Below, in pieces: positions 36,254-44,910 of a stretch of DNA of 64,000 bases. The notes beneath the pieces are model-generated. The model was not told where the DNA came from and did no database searches. It saw nothing but the letters and a program-made list of their open reading frames with translations. Source of the DNA: DATHZQ01 sp965216945 (GTDB lineage Bacteria; Actinomycetota; Acidimicrobiia; Spongiisociales; UBA5794). A program made the translations under genes and the position numbers. Every line of letters begins with the position of its first letter. The stretch's first letter is position 1. The stretch lies in contig CBDCGU010000003.1 in NCBI GenBank assembly GCA_965216945.1, positions 1,178,001-1,242,000 on the forward strand, given 5' to 3'.

Positions 36254-37162
36254 ATGGCCAAGACGCATCAAGCGGTCCCCGACGAGCGCAACGCCGCCAT
36301 CGAGATCTACGTCAACGGCGAGTTCAGGCCGCGGGACGAGGCCAAGGTCTCGGTGTTCGACAGCGGGTTCGTGGTCGGCGATGGCGTGTGGGAGGGGATC
36401 CGGCTGCACAATGGAGTCTTCGTCCACCTGGACCGCCACCTCGACCGGCTCTACGAAGGAGCAGCCGCCATCGGCCTCGACATCGGCATGCATCGGGACG
36501 AGGTGAAGGGGGCACTGCGGGCGACCGTCGATCGCAACGGCATGCAATCTGACGTGCACGTCCGCCTGATGGTCACCCGGGGCGTCAAGAAGACTCCCGC
36601 CCAGCACCCGGACCTCGTCGTCGGCGGACCGACCGTCGTCATCATCGCCGAGCACAAGAAGGCCGATCCGGCGATCGCCGGTACCGGGATCTCGTTGTTC
36701 ACGTCGACCGTGCGGCGACCACCACCGGACACACTGGACCAGCGCCTCAATTGCCACAGCAAGCTGCACGAGGTCGTCGCGCTGGTGCAGGCACTCCATG
36801 CGGGCGCCGACGAGGCGTTGATGCTCGACACCAACGGCGCAGTGGCCACGTGCAACTCCACGAACTTCTTCATCGTCCGCCGTGGCGAGGTGTGGACGTC
36901 CACGGGTCTTCACTGCCTCAACGGGGTCACCCGCCGCCTTGTGCTCGAGCTCTGCGCCGCCGACGGCATCGTCGCCCACGAACGCGACTTCTCGCTCACC
37001 GATGTCTATGCGGCCGACGAAGCATTTGTCACCGGCACCTTCGGCGGGCTCACGCCGGTGACTGCGGTGGATGGCCGCCGCATCGGCAACGGAGATCCGG
37101 GACCGGTGACCGCCCGCCTCACCGCCACGTACCGCGATGCGATCGAGGCGGCGACAACGTGA
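36254..37162 (+). CDS. Class IV PLP aminotransferase (branched-chain/D-amino-acid type)
   Basis: A 302-residue fold-type IV transaminase. VFDSGFVVGDGVWEGIRLHNG at the start, LDRHLDRLYEGA, the PLP lysine within LNCHSKLHEVVAL, and TNFFIVRRGEVWT are family landmarks. The usual Glu before the S/N-x-F stretch is replaced (ATCNSTNFF). The stop overlaps the GTG of the sulfotransferase-like gene, so the two are made together. Plants have proteins annotated as branched-chain-aminotransferase-like that, to my knowledge, fuse the same two domains, suggesting a conserved joint function. Substrate unknown. Confidence 0.9.
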   Translation: MAKTHQAVPDERNAAIEIYVNGEFRPRDEAKVSVFDSGFVVGDGVWEGIRLHNGVFVHLDRHLDRLYEGAAAIGLDIGMHRDEVKGALRATVDRNGMQSDVHVRLMVTRGVKKTPAQHPDLVVGGPTVVIIAEHKKADPAIAGTGISLFTSTVRRPPPDTLDQRLNCHSKLHEVVALVQALHAGADEALMLDTNGAVATCNSTNFFIVRRGEVWTSTGLHCLNGVTRRLVLELCAADGIVAHERDFSLTDVYAADEAFVTGTFGGLTPVTAVDGRRIGNGDPGPVTARLTATYRDAIEAATT

Positions 37163-37884
37163 CCGATTGCCGCAGAATCTCCATGTGGTCGGGACCCCGC
37201 AACATCTCGACTGCCCTCATGTACTCGTTCCGGCAGCGCCCCGACACCAAGGTGTTCGACGAGCCGCTCTATGCGCACTACCTGGCGACGACCGGTCTCC
37301 GCCATCCCGGGTATCGGGATGTGCTCGCCGCCCAGGACCAAGACGGCGCTCGCGTCACCGACGAAGTGCTCTACGGGCCATGCGAGCGACCTGTGCTGTT
37401 CTTCAAGAACATGGCACATCACATGGTGGGTTTGGACCTCGACCGCTTCGACGGGCTCACCAACATCTTCTTGACCCGCGAGCCGGCGGACATGCTCACG
37501 TCACTGATCAAAGAGCTCCCCGAAGCCGACCTCGAAGCCACAGGACTACCGAGTCAGATCCGTCTACTCGACCGCATCGAGGCAAAGGGAGCGGCGCCCG
37601 TCGTGCTGATGGCCGCCGACGTGCTCCGCAACCCGGAAGGCGTGCTGCGGAGCTTGTGTGACCGCATCGGGATCCCCTGGTACGCAGAGATGCTGGCATG
37701 GCCCGAGGGTCCCAAGCCCGAGGACGGGGTGTGGGCGCCGCACTGGTACGCCAACGTGCACCGGTCGACGGGATTTGCCCCGTACCGACCCAAGGACGAG
37801 GTCCTGCCGGCGCACGTCGAACCCCTTCTCGCCGAGTGCCTGCCGCTGTACGAGCGGCTGGCGACCCACGCGATCCGCGCCTGA
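37159..37884 (+). CDS. Sulfotransferase-fold P-loop protein coupled to the aminotransferase
   Basis: A 241-residue protein from the GTG at 37159, which overlaps the preceding stop; an ATG eight codons later is an alternative. ISMWSGPRNISTALMYSF is a P-loop-like phosphosulfate-binding start typical of sulfotransferase-fold proteins. KVFDEPLYAHYL and NIFLTREPADMLTSL (the 3'-phosphate-binding strand) follow. Neighbourhood and overlap point to a joint pathway with the class IV aminotransferase. Whether it transfers sulfate is unproven. Confidence 0.85.
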   Translation: MTDCRRISMWSGPRNISTALMYSFRQRPDTKVFDEPLYAHYLATTGLRHPGYRDVLAAQDQDGARVTDEVLYGPCERPVLFFKNMAHHMVGLDLDRFDGLTNIFLTREPADMLTSLIKELPEADLEATGLPSQIRLLDRIEAKGAAPVVLMAADVLRNPEGVLRSLCDRIGIPWYAEMLAWPEGPKPEDGVWAPHWYANVHRSTGFAPYRPKDEVLPAHVEPLLAECLPLYERLATHAIRA

Positions 37885-37929
37885 GCGGCAGGGCCCGCAG
37901 ACGCCCGAAAGGTCGAGAGCGCGATTTCC

Positions 37930-37957
37930 TTGGCAATCATGGAGCCGGGGCTAAGCT
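37930..37957 (+). promoter_or_regulatory. Promoter of the LPVTG surface-protein gene
   Basis: TTGGCA (37930-37935), 16 bases, TAAGCT (37952-37957). Two copies of CCGAAAGGTC flank the region at about 37908 and 38032, the second overlapping the ribosome site. Confidence 0.6.
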
Positions 37958-38046
37958 GACACACCTGTCGCGGCTCTGGGCGGAGTGCACGACGGATTGA
38001 ACGGGCGGCCCCCGGGTCGCCGAGGGAACATCCGAAAGGTCTCACC

Positions 38047-39717
38047 ATGAGGCACTCCGCCAGCCTCTCTAGGCGGGCCACGTCTGTGGTCCTGATTCTG
38101 TCTCTGCTGTCGCTGATCGCCGTCGTGAACGCCGCGTCCGCTGCGGCGAGCACCAAGTCCGAGACGGTGACCATCCCGGCAACCGACACGGACTACTCCC
38201 AAGTGGTCCAGATCCCGCAGTTCGACCAATCCCAGGGAATCCTGCGCTCTGTGGATGTGACCCTCACGGCCGTGACGGAGGGGCAGCTCCAGATCGAGAA
38301 CACCTCGACCTCGTCTGCGTCGACCGGAACGGTCGAGCTGGGCGCCACCGTCACGGTTGCGTCCGTCGACGTGCCGGCAGTGGCCGTGACGCCTGCGCTT
38401 CCGGCCGACGGTGAGGTCTTCTCCCTCGGGGTCTTCGACGGCACGATCGACTTCGCCGGCACCTCGGGCATGACGTTCCCCGATCTCGTCGGGACAGACA
38501 CGACGACGGCCACCTTCACGGATCCGGCAGATCTGGCGGCATTCATCGGCACGGGCACCTCACCGTTCAACGTCTCCGCCGTCGCCACCGGCTCCGCCAA
38601 TGCGACCGGTGGCAACATCGTGCTGGAGTTCGAGACCACGGCATCTGCCGAGATCAGCATCACCTACCAGTTCGATGCTCCGAGCATCGACATCGAGAAG
38701 ACGCCCGATCTGCAGACGATTCCCTTCAACGGTGATGCAACCTTCACGATCGCGGTGACGAACAACGGCGAGGCGGACCTGTTCAACGTCACCGTCACCG
38801 ACCCGATCACCCCGGACTGCGATCGGGTCATCGGCGACCTGGCCGTGGGAGAGACCGTGACCTACACCTGCGTCTTCAGCGGAGCCACCGCCGATTTCGT
38901 CAACGTGGCGACGGTGGTGGGCGAGGACGTTCTCGGCAATCAGGTGACCGATGAGGATGATGCGGTCGTCAACGTCATCGCTCCGGAGATCCAGATCGTG
39001 AAGAGCCCGGACGACCAGACCATCGTCTTCGGCGGCGACGCCTTCTTCACCATCGACGTCACCAACATCGGCGATCTCGACCTGTTCGACGTCACCGTGA
39101 CCGATCCACTGGTTCCCGATTGTGATCTGGTCATCGGCGACCTCGCCATCGGCGAGACCCGCAGCTACACGTGCGAGGCGCTCGGCCTCCTCGCCGACTT
39201 CACCAACGTGGCGGACGTGGTGGGTCGGGACATCGAGGGCAACGTCGTGACGGACAGCGACGACGCACCGGTGAACGTGCTGGCGCCGGCGATCGACATC
39301 GAGAAGACTCCCGACGACCAGACCATCGTGGTCGGCAGCAACGCCACGTTCACGATCACCGTGACGAACATCGGCGACGTCGACCTGTTCAACGTCGTGG
39401 TGACCGACCCGCTTCTCCCCCAGTGCGACACGACGGTGCCGAGCCTGGCCGTGGGCGAGTCCTTCAGCTATGACTGCACCGCGGAGAACGTGTTCGAAGG
39501 GTTCACCAACGTAGCGACCGTCACGGCGGAGGACGAGGAGGGCAATCCGGTGGACGACACAGACGATGCCATCCTCCGCGTCCGCGAACCCGACATCGGC
39601 CAACTGCCGGTCACCGGCAGCGACAACTCCGAGCTCATCATCACCGGGCTGTTGATGGTGCTGCTAGGTGCAGTTCTCGTCAGGATGTCCCGCACGATGG
39701 GCACCGAACCGAGCTGA
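38047..39717 (+). CDS. LPVTG-anchored surface protein with three DUF11-like repeats
   Basis: A 556-residue exported protein. A signal peptide (residues 1-36) is followed by a beta-rich domain of the choice-of-anchor E type (residues about 38-212, ending EISITYQF). Three consecutive 90-100-residue repeats follow, each opening IDIEKTPD or IQIVKSPD and containing FTIxVTNxGxxDLFxVxVTDP. These are DUF11/isopeptide-like stalk domains. The C-terminus has LPVTG, a hydrophobic helix (IITGLLMVLLGAVLV) and a basic tail, a complete sortase signal. No sortase gene is in the window. Probably a cell-surface stalk or adhesin. Confidence 0.9.
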   Translation: MRHSASLSRRATSVVLILSLLSLIAVVNAASAAASTKSETVTIPATDTDYSQVVQIPQFDQSQGILRSVDVTLTAVTEGQLQIENTSTSSASTGTVELGATVTVASVDVPAVAVTPALPADGEVFSLGVFDGTIDFAGTSGMTFPDLVGTDTTTATFTDPADLAAFIGTGTSPFNVSAVATGSANATGGNIVLEFETTASAEISITYQFDAPSIDIEKTPDLQTIPFNGDATFTIAVTNNGEADLFNVTVTDPITPDCDRVIGDLAVGETVTYTCVFSGATADFVNVATVVGEDVLGNQVTDEDDAVVNVIAPEIQIVKSPDDQTIVFGGDAFFTIDVTNIGDLDLFDVTVTDPLVPDCDLVIGDLAIGETRSYTCEALGLLADFTNVADVVGRDIEGNVVTDSDDAPVNVLAPAIDIEKTPDDQTIVVGSNATFTITVTNIGDVDLFNVVVTDPLLPQCDTTVPSLAVGESFSYDCTAENVFEGFTNVATVTAEDEEGNPVDDTDDAILRVREPDIGQLPVTGSDNSELIITGLLMVLLGAVLVRMSRTMGTEPS

Positions 39718-39729
39718 CGCCCGGGCCAT

Positions 39730-40356
39730 TCATAGGTGGTGGCCGGCGTCCGTGAGGTCGCGAGCCGTCGGCGCCGAGCCGAACTCATCGGTCACCCGGC
39801 CGTTGGTCACCGCCAGGAACGCCACGCCGGCAGCCGCTGCTGCCTGCTGATCGGTAGCTGAGTCGCCGATCATCGTGGCCGTCTCAGCGCTGGCGCCGAG
39901 ACGCTGAAGTCCTTCTTCGAGTTGATCGGGGAAGGGCTTTGGCTTGAGCGAGGGGAGCCGGGGAACCACGGCGTCCACTTCGATCCCGTGTAGCTCCAGC
40001 ACGAGGTCGGTTGCCTCCGGGCCGACCAGGGTCACGATGGCCTTGGGCACGTCCGCGATTCGGTCCATGAACTCTCGCAGCCCCGCCATCGGCTCGGAGT
40101 CGGCGGCTCCGGCGAGCTCGTAGCCCGCCACGAGAGCCGCTGCGGCCGGGTACTCGGCCGTCCCGGCCATGCCGACGAGGAGACCGATGACCTGCTTGGT
40201 ACAGCCTCCCCAACCCGAGGTCGGCGGGGTCACACCGGGACGGGCGTGGGGAAACGCGCTGCGGAGATCGGCCAGGGCGGCGCAGTAATCGACGTGCGAC
40301 TCGACGTCGACCAGGGTCCGGTCCAGGTCGAGCAACAGCACCCGATCGGACGTCAT
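39730..40356 (-). CDS. HAD-superfamily phosphatase (last gene of the meta-pathway operon)
   Basis: A 208-residue HAD hydrolase. Motif I is LLLDLDRTLVDVES, with both aspartates; VTLVG, the lysine in SLKPKPFP and motif IV MIGDSATDQQAA are in order. This is a phosphoglycolate-phosphatase-like, type I cap arrangement. Its start overlaps the stop of the preceding HAD gene by four bases, so it belongs to the operon that begins at 44704. Given the aryl-phosphotransferase genes nearby, dephosphorylation of an aromatic phosphate is one possible role. Confidence 0.85.
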   Translation of the reverse strand: MTSDRVLLLDLDRTLVDVESHVDYCAALADLRSAFPHARPGVTPPTSGWGGCTKQVIGLLVGMAGTAEYPAAAALVAGYELAGAADSEPMAGLREFMDRIADVPKAIVTLVGPEATDLVLELHGIEVDAVVPRLPSLKPKPFPDQLEEGLQRLGASAETATMIGDSATDQQAAAAAGVAFLAVTNGRVTDEFGSAPTARDLTDAGHHL

Positions 40357-40982
40357 CGTCTTCCGAGACCGAGCACGGCAAAGAGCCGGTCGAGGCTGCC
40401 GGCGACGTCTGTGTGGTCGAAGAAGAAGCCTTCCATCCCGACCGCCTCGGCGCCGTCCACATTGAGCGCCATGTCGTCGACGAACAGGCATGCCTCGGGA
40501 GGCAGACCGAGGTCGCGAGCGGAGGCCATGTACGTCTCCGGGTGGGGTTTGCGAATGCCGAGGGTCTTGACATCGATCACCGAGGCGAACTTCCCCCGGT
40601 GTGGCCAGGTCAACCACCACTCGTCACCGAGCCAGCGACTGGAGTCGTTCGACAGCGTCGCCTGGAGATAGTGCGGTCCGATGGCATCGATTGCGGCCAT
40701 CACCTCCGGTCGCAGCCCCCGGCTCCAATCGATGCGGTCGAGCAGGTCGGGCGGTGCGCCGAGGTCCCTCGCGGTCTCCATGTAGCGAACGAAATACTCA
40801 CCCTCGGTGATCTCACCGGTCGAGATCTTGCGGTATTCGGCGTCGCCGCCGGGCGCAAAGGGCCCACGAGGAAGCGTTCCCGGCGGCATACCCAACTCGG
40901 GCTCGACCTCGTCGAAGACCTCGAACGGTGTCTTGTAGAGGATGCCGCCCATGTCCCAGATCACGGCTCGGATCTGGCTCAC
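40353..40982 (-). CDS. HAD-like hydrolase
   Basis: A 209-residue protein with a GTG start after GGAGGAGG. Motif I is VIWDMGGILYKTPF, with only the nucleophile Asp of the usual pair; the second position is Gly, as in several epoxide-hydrolase-N-terminal-like HADs. SNDSSRWLG, GIRKPHPETYMAS with the Lys, and FVDDMALNVDGAEAVGM follow. Catalysis may therefore differ from classical phosphatases. Overlaps the Rieske ferredoxin gene upstream and the second HAD gene downstream by four bases each. Confidence 0.85.
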   Translation of the reverse strand: MSQIRAVIWDMGGILYKTPFEVFDEVEPELGMPPGTLPRGPFAPGGDAEYRKISTGEITEGEYFVRYMETARDLGAPPDLLDRIDWSRGLRPEVMAAIDAIGPHYLQATLSNDSSRWLGDEWWLTWPHRGKFASVIDVKTLGIRKPHPETYMASARDLGLPPEACLFVDDMALNVDGAEAVGMEGFFFDHTDVAGSLDRLFAVLGLGRR

Positions 40983-41371
40983 CCCTCCTCCTCCCCGGAT
41001 CGATGTGTGGCGTTCCATTCGGCGGCGTGCTGCAGCAACATCTCTCGCATTCCCCGCCGGGGCCGGGGCTCGGGAAGCTCGACGACGACACCATCGTCCT
41101 CGACGGTCACCGGGTAGGTGCTCTGCCGGATGTGCGGCGCACCTCTGCGCTCGCCCGTCGCCAGGTCGTATCGCCACCAATGGAGCGGGCAGGTCACCAC
41201 ACCGTCGCGCACGAGACCGTCGACGAGCGGGCCACCCGTGTGGGCGCAAGCATTGTCGATCGCGAAGAGCTCGCCGCCGACATTGAAGACGGCTACCTCG
41301 AGGTCGCCGCTGGCGACCGTCGCGGCCTCGCCAGGAGGCAACTCGACTGCTGCGCAAACGCGGATCTTCAC
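40979..41371 (-). CDS. Rieske-type [2Fe-2S] ferredoxin
   Basis: About 130 residues. The Rieske ligands are in CAHTGGPLVDG and CPLHWWRYD, the C-x-H / C-x-x-H pattern with the spacing of soluble oxygenase ferredoxins. The start is uncertain: GTG at 41371 (MKIRVCAAVELPPGE) gives a normal N-terminus; a TTG at 41383 is also in frame. It lies 82 bases after the aldehyde dehydrogenase gene and overlaps the HAD gene. It is a plausible electron donor for the Rieske oxygenase encoded at 58556, as no other ferredoxin gene is nearby. No reductase gene was seen. Confidence 0.88.
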   Translation of the reverse strand: MKIRVCAAVELPPGEAATVASGDLEVAVFNVGGELFAIDNACAHTGGPLVDGLVRDGVVTCPLHWWRYDLATGERRGAPHIRQSTYPVTVEDDGVVVELPEPRPRRGMREMLLQHAAEWNATHRSGEEEG

Positions 41372-41453
41372 AGGAGGTCGCAACGCTCGCTGTGTGATGC
41401 CGTACGGCTGCCATCTCGGCCCAAGACGGACACGCGTGAGCTCCCCGGCCGCA

Positions 41454-42905
41454 TCAGTCCGGGAACTTCATCACCACGGCCTTGGCCTCGGTGAAGAACT
41501 CGTAGGAGTAGGCGCCCCCTTCACGACCCATTCCGGACTCCTTGTAACCACCGAAGGGCGCCCGCAGGTCGCGGACGAAGAAGCAGTTGACCCACATGGT
41601 CCCGGTCTTGACCTCGTGGGCGACCTTGTGCGCCGTATTGAGGTTGGTGGTCCACACCATGCCCGCCAGCCCATACCGGCTCTGGTTGGCGATGGCGATG
41701 GCCTCGTCGACGTCATCGAACGGCATCACCATCTCGACGGGGCCGAAGATCTCGTCCTGGCACACCTGCATCGAGTTGTCTGCGTCGGCGAAGATCGTCG
41801 GTGCCACGTAGTTGCCCTGGGCCAGGTCGCCTTCGACAATGCGATGGCCGCCGGCCATCAGCTTGGCACCCTCGTCGCGGGCCAGCTCGATGTACGAGAG
41901 CACCTTGTCCATGTGCTCCTGCGATACCAGTGGCCCGATCTGGCTGGCAGGGTTGAGCGGGTTGCCGACCTTCCACTCGGCAGCACCGTCGACCAGCCTG
42001 GCCAGGAACTCCTCGTAGATGGGGCGCTGGACGAGTACACGGCTACCGGCGAGGCACACTTCACCTTGGTTCGTGAAGATGCCCTTGAGCGTTCCTGCCA
42101 CCGCCGCATCCATGTCGGCGTCGGCCATCACGATGTTGGCGGATTTGCCGCCCATCTCGAACGAGAGCTTGGGGAGCCCGCTCGCCGCATTCGCCATGAT
42201 GGCTTTGCCCGTGTTCGACTCCCCGGTGAATGTGATCGCATCCACCTCCCGGTGGGTCGTCATCGCCTGCCCGGCGGCATCGGGACCGAAGCCCTGCACG
42301 ACGTTGAACACACCCGGGGGCATACCCGCCTCGTTGCAGATCTCACCGAGGATCGATGCGGTGATGGGCGATTGCTCGGCCGGCTTGGCCACCACGGTGC
42401 AGCCGAAGGCCAGGGCGGGAGCAACCTTCCAGGTCATGAGCATCAGCGGGAAGTTCCACGGGGAGATCGAGGCAACCACGCCGAGCGGCTCTCGCACCTC
42501 GTAGGTGAGCACGCCGTCCCACGGCTTGTGGTACGCATGCGTTCCCGCTTGCTCCGCGTAGTCGGCGAAGAACCGGAAGTTGTGGGCCGACCGCGGCATG
42601 TCCTTCGTGCGCGACGCCGTGATGGGCTTGCCCATATCGCGCGTCTCCCACTCGGCGAGCTCCTCGAGGCGGGCTTCGATGCCGTCGGCGACCCGCATGA
42701 GGATGTCCTTGCGAGCGGTCGGCCCCATGGCGGCCCAACCCTCGAACGCATCCCGGGCGGCCTGGATTGCGGCATCGACGTCCGCGGAAGACGCTTCGGC
42801 CACGGTGGCGATGGGTCGGTTGTCGATCGGACTGATGGATGCGAAGCTCTTGCCGTCGGAGGCTTCGACGAACTCGCCGTTGATGAAGAGCTTGACGTCC
42901 TTCAT
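41454..42905 (-). CDS. Aldehyde dehydrogenase, probable 2-hydroxymuconate semialdehyde dehydrogenase
   Basis: A 483-residue NAD-dependent aldehyde dehydrogenase. ISPWNFPLMLMTWKVAPALA, FTGESNTGKAIM, the base Glu in SFEMGGKSANIV and the catalytic Cys in GEVCLAGSRVLV are present. GYKESGMGREGG closes it. Family similarity is to hydroxymuconic/carboxymethyl-hydroxymuconic semialdehyde dehydrogenases. The genes immediately upstream (tautomerase, hydratase, decarboxylase) fix the likely role: oxidising the extradiol cleavage product to a dienoate. ATG overlaps the tautomerase stop. Confidence 0.9.
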   Translation of the reverse strand: MKDVKLFINGEFVEASDGKSFASISPIDNRPIATVAEASSADVDAAIQAARDAFEGWAAMGPTARKDILMRVADGIEARLEELAEWETRDMGKPITASRTKDMPRSAHNFRFFADYAEQAGTHAYHKPWDGVLTYEVREPLGVVASISPWNFPLMLMTWKVAPALAFGCTVVAKPAEQSPITASILGEICNEAGMPPGVFNVVQGFGPDAAGQAMTTHREVDAITFTGESNTGKAIMANAASGLPKLSFEMGGKSANIVMADADMDAAVAGTLKGIFTNQGEVCLAGSRVLVQRPIYEEFLARLVDGAAEWKVGNPLNPASQIGPLVSQEHMDKVLSYIELARDEGAKLMAGGHRIVEGDLAQGNYVAPTIFADADNSMQVCQDEIFGPVEMVMPFDDVDEAIAIANQSRYGLAGMVWTTNLNTAHKVAHEVKTGTMWVNCFFVRDLRAPFGGYKESGMGREGGAYSYEFFTEAKAVVMKFPD

Positions 42906-43138
42906 GTGGTGTCGCCTTCCTGTGTGTGATCTCTCTGGTGCCGCCTCTCTTCCAACACTGCGGGCCAGGACTTTCCTCCGACTCCGTACTGGTGTGGCTT
43001 CAGCTCGTTGATGACGATGCGAACGGTCTCGAGCGGCGCATCGAGCGACCGTGCGATGGCCTCGGAGACTTCGGCGATCATTCGCTCGATGCTCTCCGGT
43101 GGCCGGCCTGCGACGATGTCGATGTGTACGAGCGGCAT
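42902..43138 (-). CDS. 4-oxalocrotonate tautomerase
   Basis: A 78-residue tautomerase: MPLVHIDIVAGRPPE begins with Met-Pro, whose Pro becomes the catalytic N-terminal base after Met removal. The motif RIVINELKPHQYGVGG matches the family. It isomerises the 2-hydroxymuconate enol to the keto form in the oxalocrotonate branch. A strong GGAGGA ribosome site precedes it, overlapping the end of the hydratase gene. The C-terminal 15 residues are unusually charged. Confidence 0.92.
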   Translation of the reverse strand: MPLVHIDIVAGRPPESIERMIAEVSEAIARSLDAPLETVRIVINELKPHQYGVGGKSWPAVLEERRHQRDHTQEGDTT

Positions 43139-43139
43139 G

Positions 43140-43934
43140 TCATTCCTCCGTCACTCGGAACTGGGCGGACCCGATCCTGTCGATCTCCACGCTCACCATC
43201 ATGCCCGCTGCGAGATCGACCGGGGCCGTGAGACCCCCTGAGATCACGATGTCGCCCTTCCGCAGGGGTCGTTCGCCGCCGGCAACCGCCCGGGCCATCC
43301 ACGCCACGGCCGCGGCAGGGTCGTCGAGAGCGGCCGCCCCCGCCGCGGTGTGCGCCACCGCCCCGTCGATGCGGACGACCACGCCACAGGTGCGGAGATC
43401 GACACTCGTAGGTGACACGGCGACGTCGCCCAGAATGACCGCACCTGCCGACGAGTTGTCTGCGATGTTGTCGGCTGCGGCAAACCGGAAATCGTGATAG
43501 CGGGAGTCCACCACCTCGAGGCAGGGCATCACGACGGTGGTTGCCGCCAGGACGCCGCCGGCGGTCGCCTCGGGCCCGAGATCGTCGCCGAGCAGAAAGG
43601 CGATCTCGGGCTCGACCTTGGGGTGTATGAATTCGCCGAGCCGCACGATGCGATCGTGGATGAGCATGGCGTCCGTGAGCCATCCGTAGTTGGGTGAGTC
43701 GACACCCATGGCCCGCTGCATTGCATGCGACGTGAATCCGAGCTTGCCGCCCACCACGGTCTCCCCGTCCGCGACGCGCAACCGGATACCTTCGGCCTGC
43801 ACCCTGTAGGCCTCGTCGGGGGAGAAGCCTGGATGGCGGGAGGTCATGGGCACGATGGTCTGCCGATCGTTCCGGGCCGAGTGCAGCTCTGCTGCGAGCT
43901 CACCGGCTTCGACGACCCGACTCGCCCCCTGCAT
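43140..43934 (-). CDS. 2-oxopent-4-enoate hydratase-like protein (DmpE type)
   Basis: A 264-residue member of the hydratase/decarboxylase family (FAH-related fold). The ATG at 43934 overlaps the stop of the upstream paralogue; a GTG three codons earlier is possible. KLGFTSHAMQRAMGV, PKVEPEIAFLL, MPCLEVVDSRYHDF and IADNSSAGAVILGDVAVSP fit the DmpE (hydratase) branch better than DmpH. It would hydrate 2-oxopent-4-enoate to 4-hydroxy-2-oxovalerate. The aldolase and acetaldehyde dehydrogenase that usually follow are not in the window. Confidence 0.82.
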   Translation of the reverse strand: MQGASRVVEAGELAAELHSARNDRQTIVPMTSRHPGFSPDEAYRVQAEGIRLRVADGETVVGGKLGFTSHAMQRAMGVDSPNYGWLTDAMLIHDRIVRLGEFIHPKVEPEIAFLLGDDLGPEATAGGVLAATTVVMPCLEVVDSRYHDFRFAAADNIADNSSAGAVILGDVAVSPTSVDLRTCGVVVRIDGAVAHTAAGAAALDDPAAAVAWMARAVAGGERPLRKGDIVISGGLTAPVDLAAGMMVSVEIDRIGSAQFRVTEE

Positions 43935-44704
43935 CAGATGCACCGCACCGTGACGTCACCGATCCGGTCGAACTCGGCCCGCACGATGTCGCCGGGCTCC
44001 ACCGGGATCGCTGCCGTCCATGCTCCGGCGAGTACGACGGTTCCTGCGGCGAGCGTGCGGCCCCGCTGGTGGAGCTTGCGCACGAACCATGCCATCGCCG
44101 CTGCCGGATGCTCCATGACGGCGGCGCCCGCTGCGGTTGCGACCAGATCGCCGTTCTTCTCGAACACGCAGCCGGTGAGGCGGAGATCGCCCTCGAGCGC
44201 AACCGGCTCCCCGATCGCATACGCTGCCGCCGAGGAGTTGTCGGCAGCAACATCGGCAAGCGTGAACTTGTACCCGGTGAATCGTGAATCGAGCACGTCG
44301 ATGGCAGGTGCCACCCAGTTGGTGGCGCTCAGAACCTCGGCGCTGGTGACGCCCGGACCGGCGAGCTCGCGGCTCGTGCAGAACGCAACCTCCGGTTCGA
44401 CGCGGGGTTGGATGAAGCGACCGGTCTCGAGGACGTTGTCGCCCGGCAGCACCATGGCGTCGGTCATCCACCCGTAGAGCGGTTCCTCCACATTCATCTG
44501 GCGCTGCTTGGCCGTGGATGTCAGCCCCAGCTTGGCCGCAGTGATCTGGGCCCCGGTGGCGAGGTGCTTGGCAACGACCGCATCTTGGATCTCATACGCA
44601 GAGTCGACCGTGAGACCGGGAGCGTTGCTCGTGAGCGGCGCAATCGCCGTCCGGCCGGTGATGGCGTCCCAGATACGGTCGGCGAGGGCGGCGTTGTCGG
44701 TCAC
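43934..44704 (-). CDS. 2-oxo-3-hexenedioate (4-oxalocrotonate) decarboxylase-like protein (DmpH type)
   Basis: A 256-residue paralogue of the downstream hydratase. KLGLTSTAKQRQMNV, QPRVEPEVAFC, VLDSRFTGYKFTLADVAADNSS and AGAAVMEHPAAAMAWF resemble DmpH decarboxylases. The two family members are easily confused, so the assignment of which does which is inferred. First gene of the minus-strand meta operon; the tandem palindromes at 44795-44831 lie 91 bases upstream of its ATG. Confidence 0.82.
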   Translation of the reverse strand: MTDNAALADRIWDAITGRTAIAPLTSNAPGLTVDSAYEIQDAVVAKHLATGAQITAAKLGLTSTAKQRQMNVEEPLYGWMTDAMVLPGDNVLETGRFIQPRVEPEVAFCTSRELAGPGVTSAEVLSATNWVAPAIDVLDSRFTGYKFTLADVAADNSSAAAYAIGEPVALEGDLRLTGCVFEKNGDLVATAAGAAVMEHPAAAMAWFVRKLHQRGRTLAAGTVVLAGAWTAAIPVEPGDIVRAEFDRIGDVTVRCI

Positions 44705-44794
44705 GACGAAAGCGTCTCGGGTGGCAGACGGCGGGACATGGTGCGCATCGATCCTCGTCGAGCAGGCGACCGGGTGAACGACGGTACCCGAAGT

Positions 44795-44831
44795 GTTCCG
44801 CCATGGGGGATGACGTTCTCACATATGGAAC
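44795..44831. promoter_or_regulatory. Tandem operator pair 1 (putative IclR-type site)
   Basis: GTTCCGCCATGGGGGAT (44795-44811) and GTTCTCACATATGGAAC (44815-44831) are imperfect palindromes starting 20 bp apart. They sit midway between the divergent decarboxylase and fumarylacetoacetase genes. The same pair with the same spacing recurs at 49629 and 52054. Confidence 0.8.
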
Positions 44832-44910
44832 GGCGACGGGTCCGGTTGGGTGGCTCTGCAGCTCGCAGACCTGCGAGGATGCCCAGCGCACACGACGGAG
44901 GAACTGTCTG

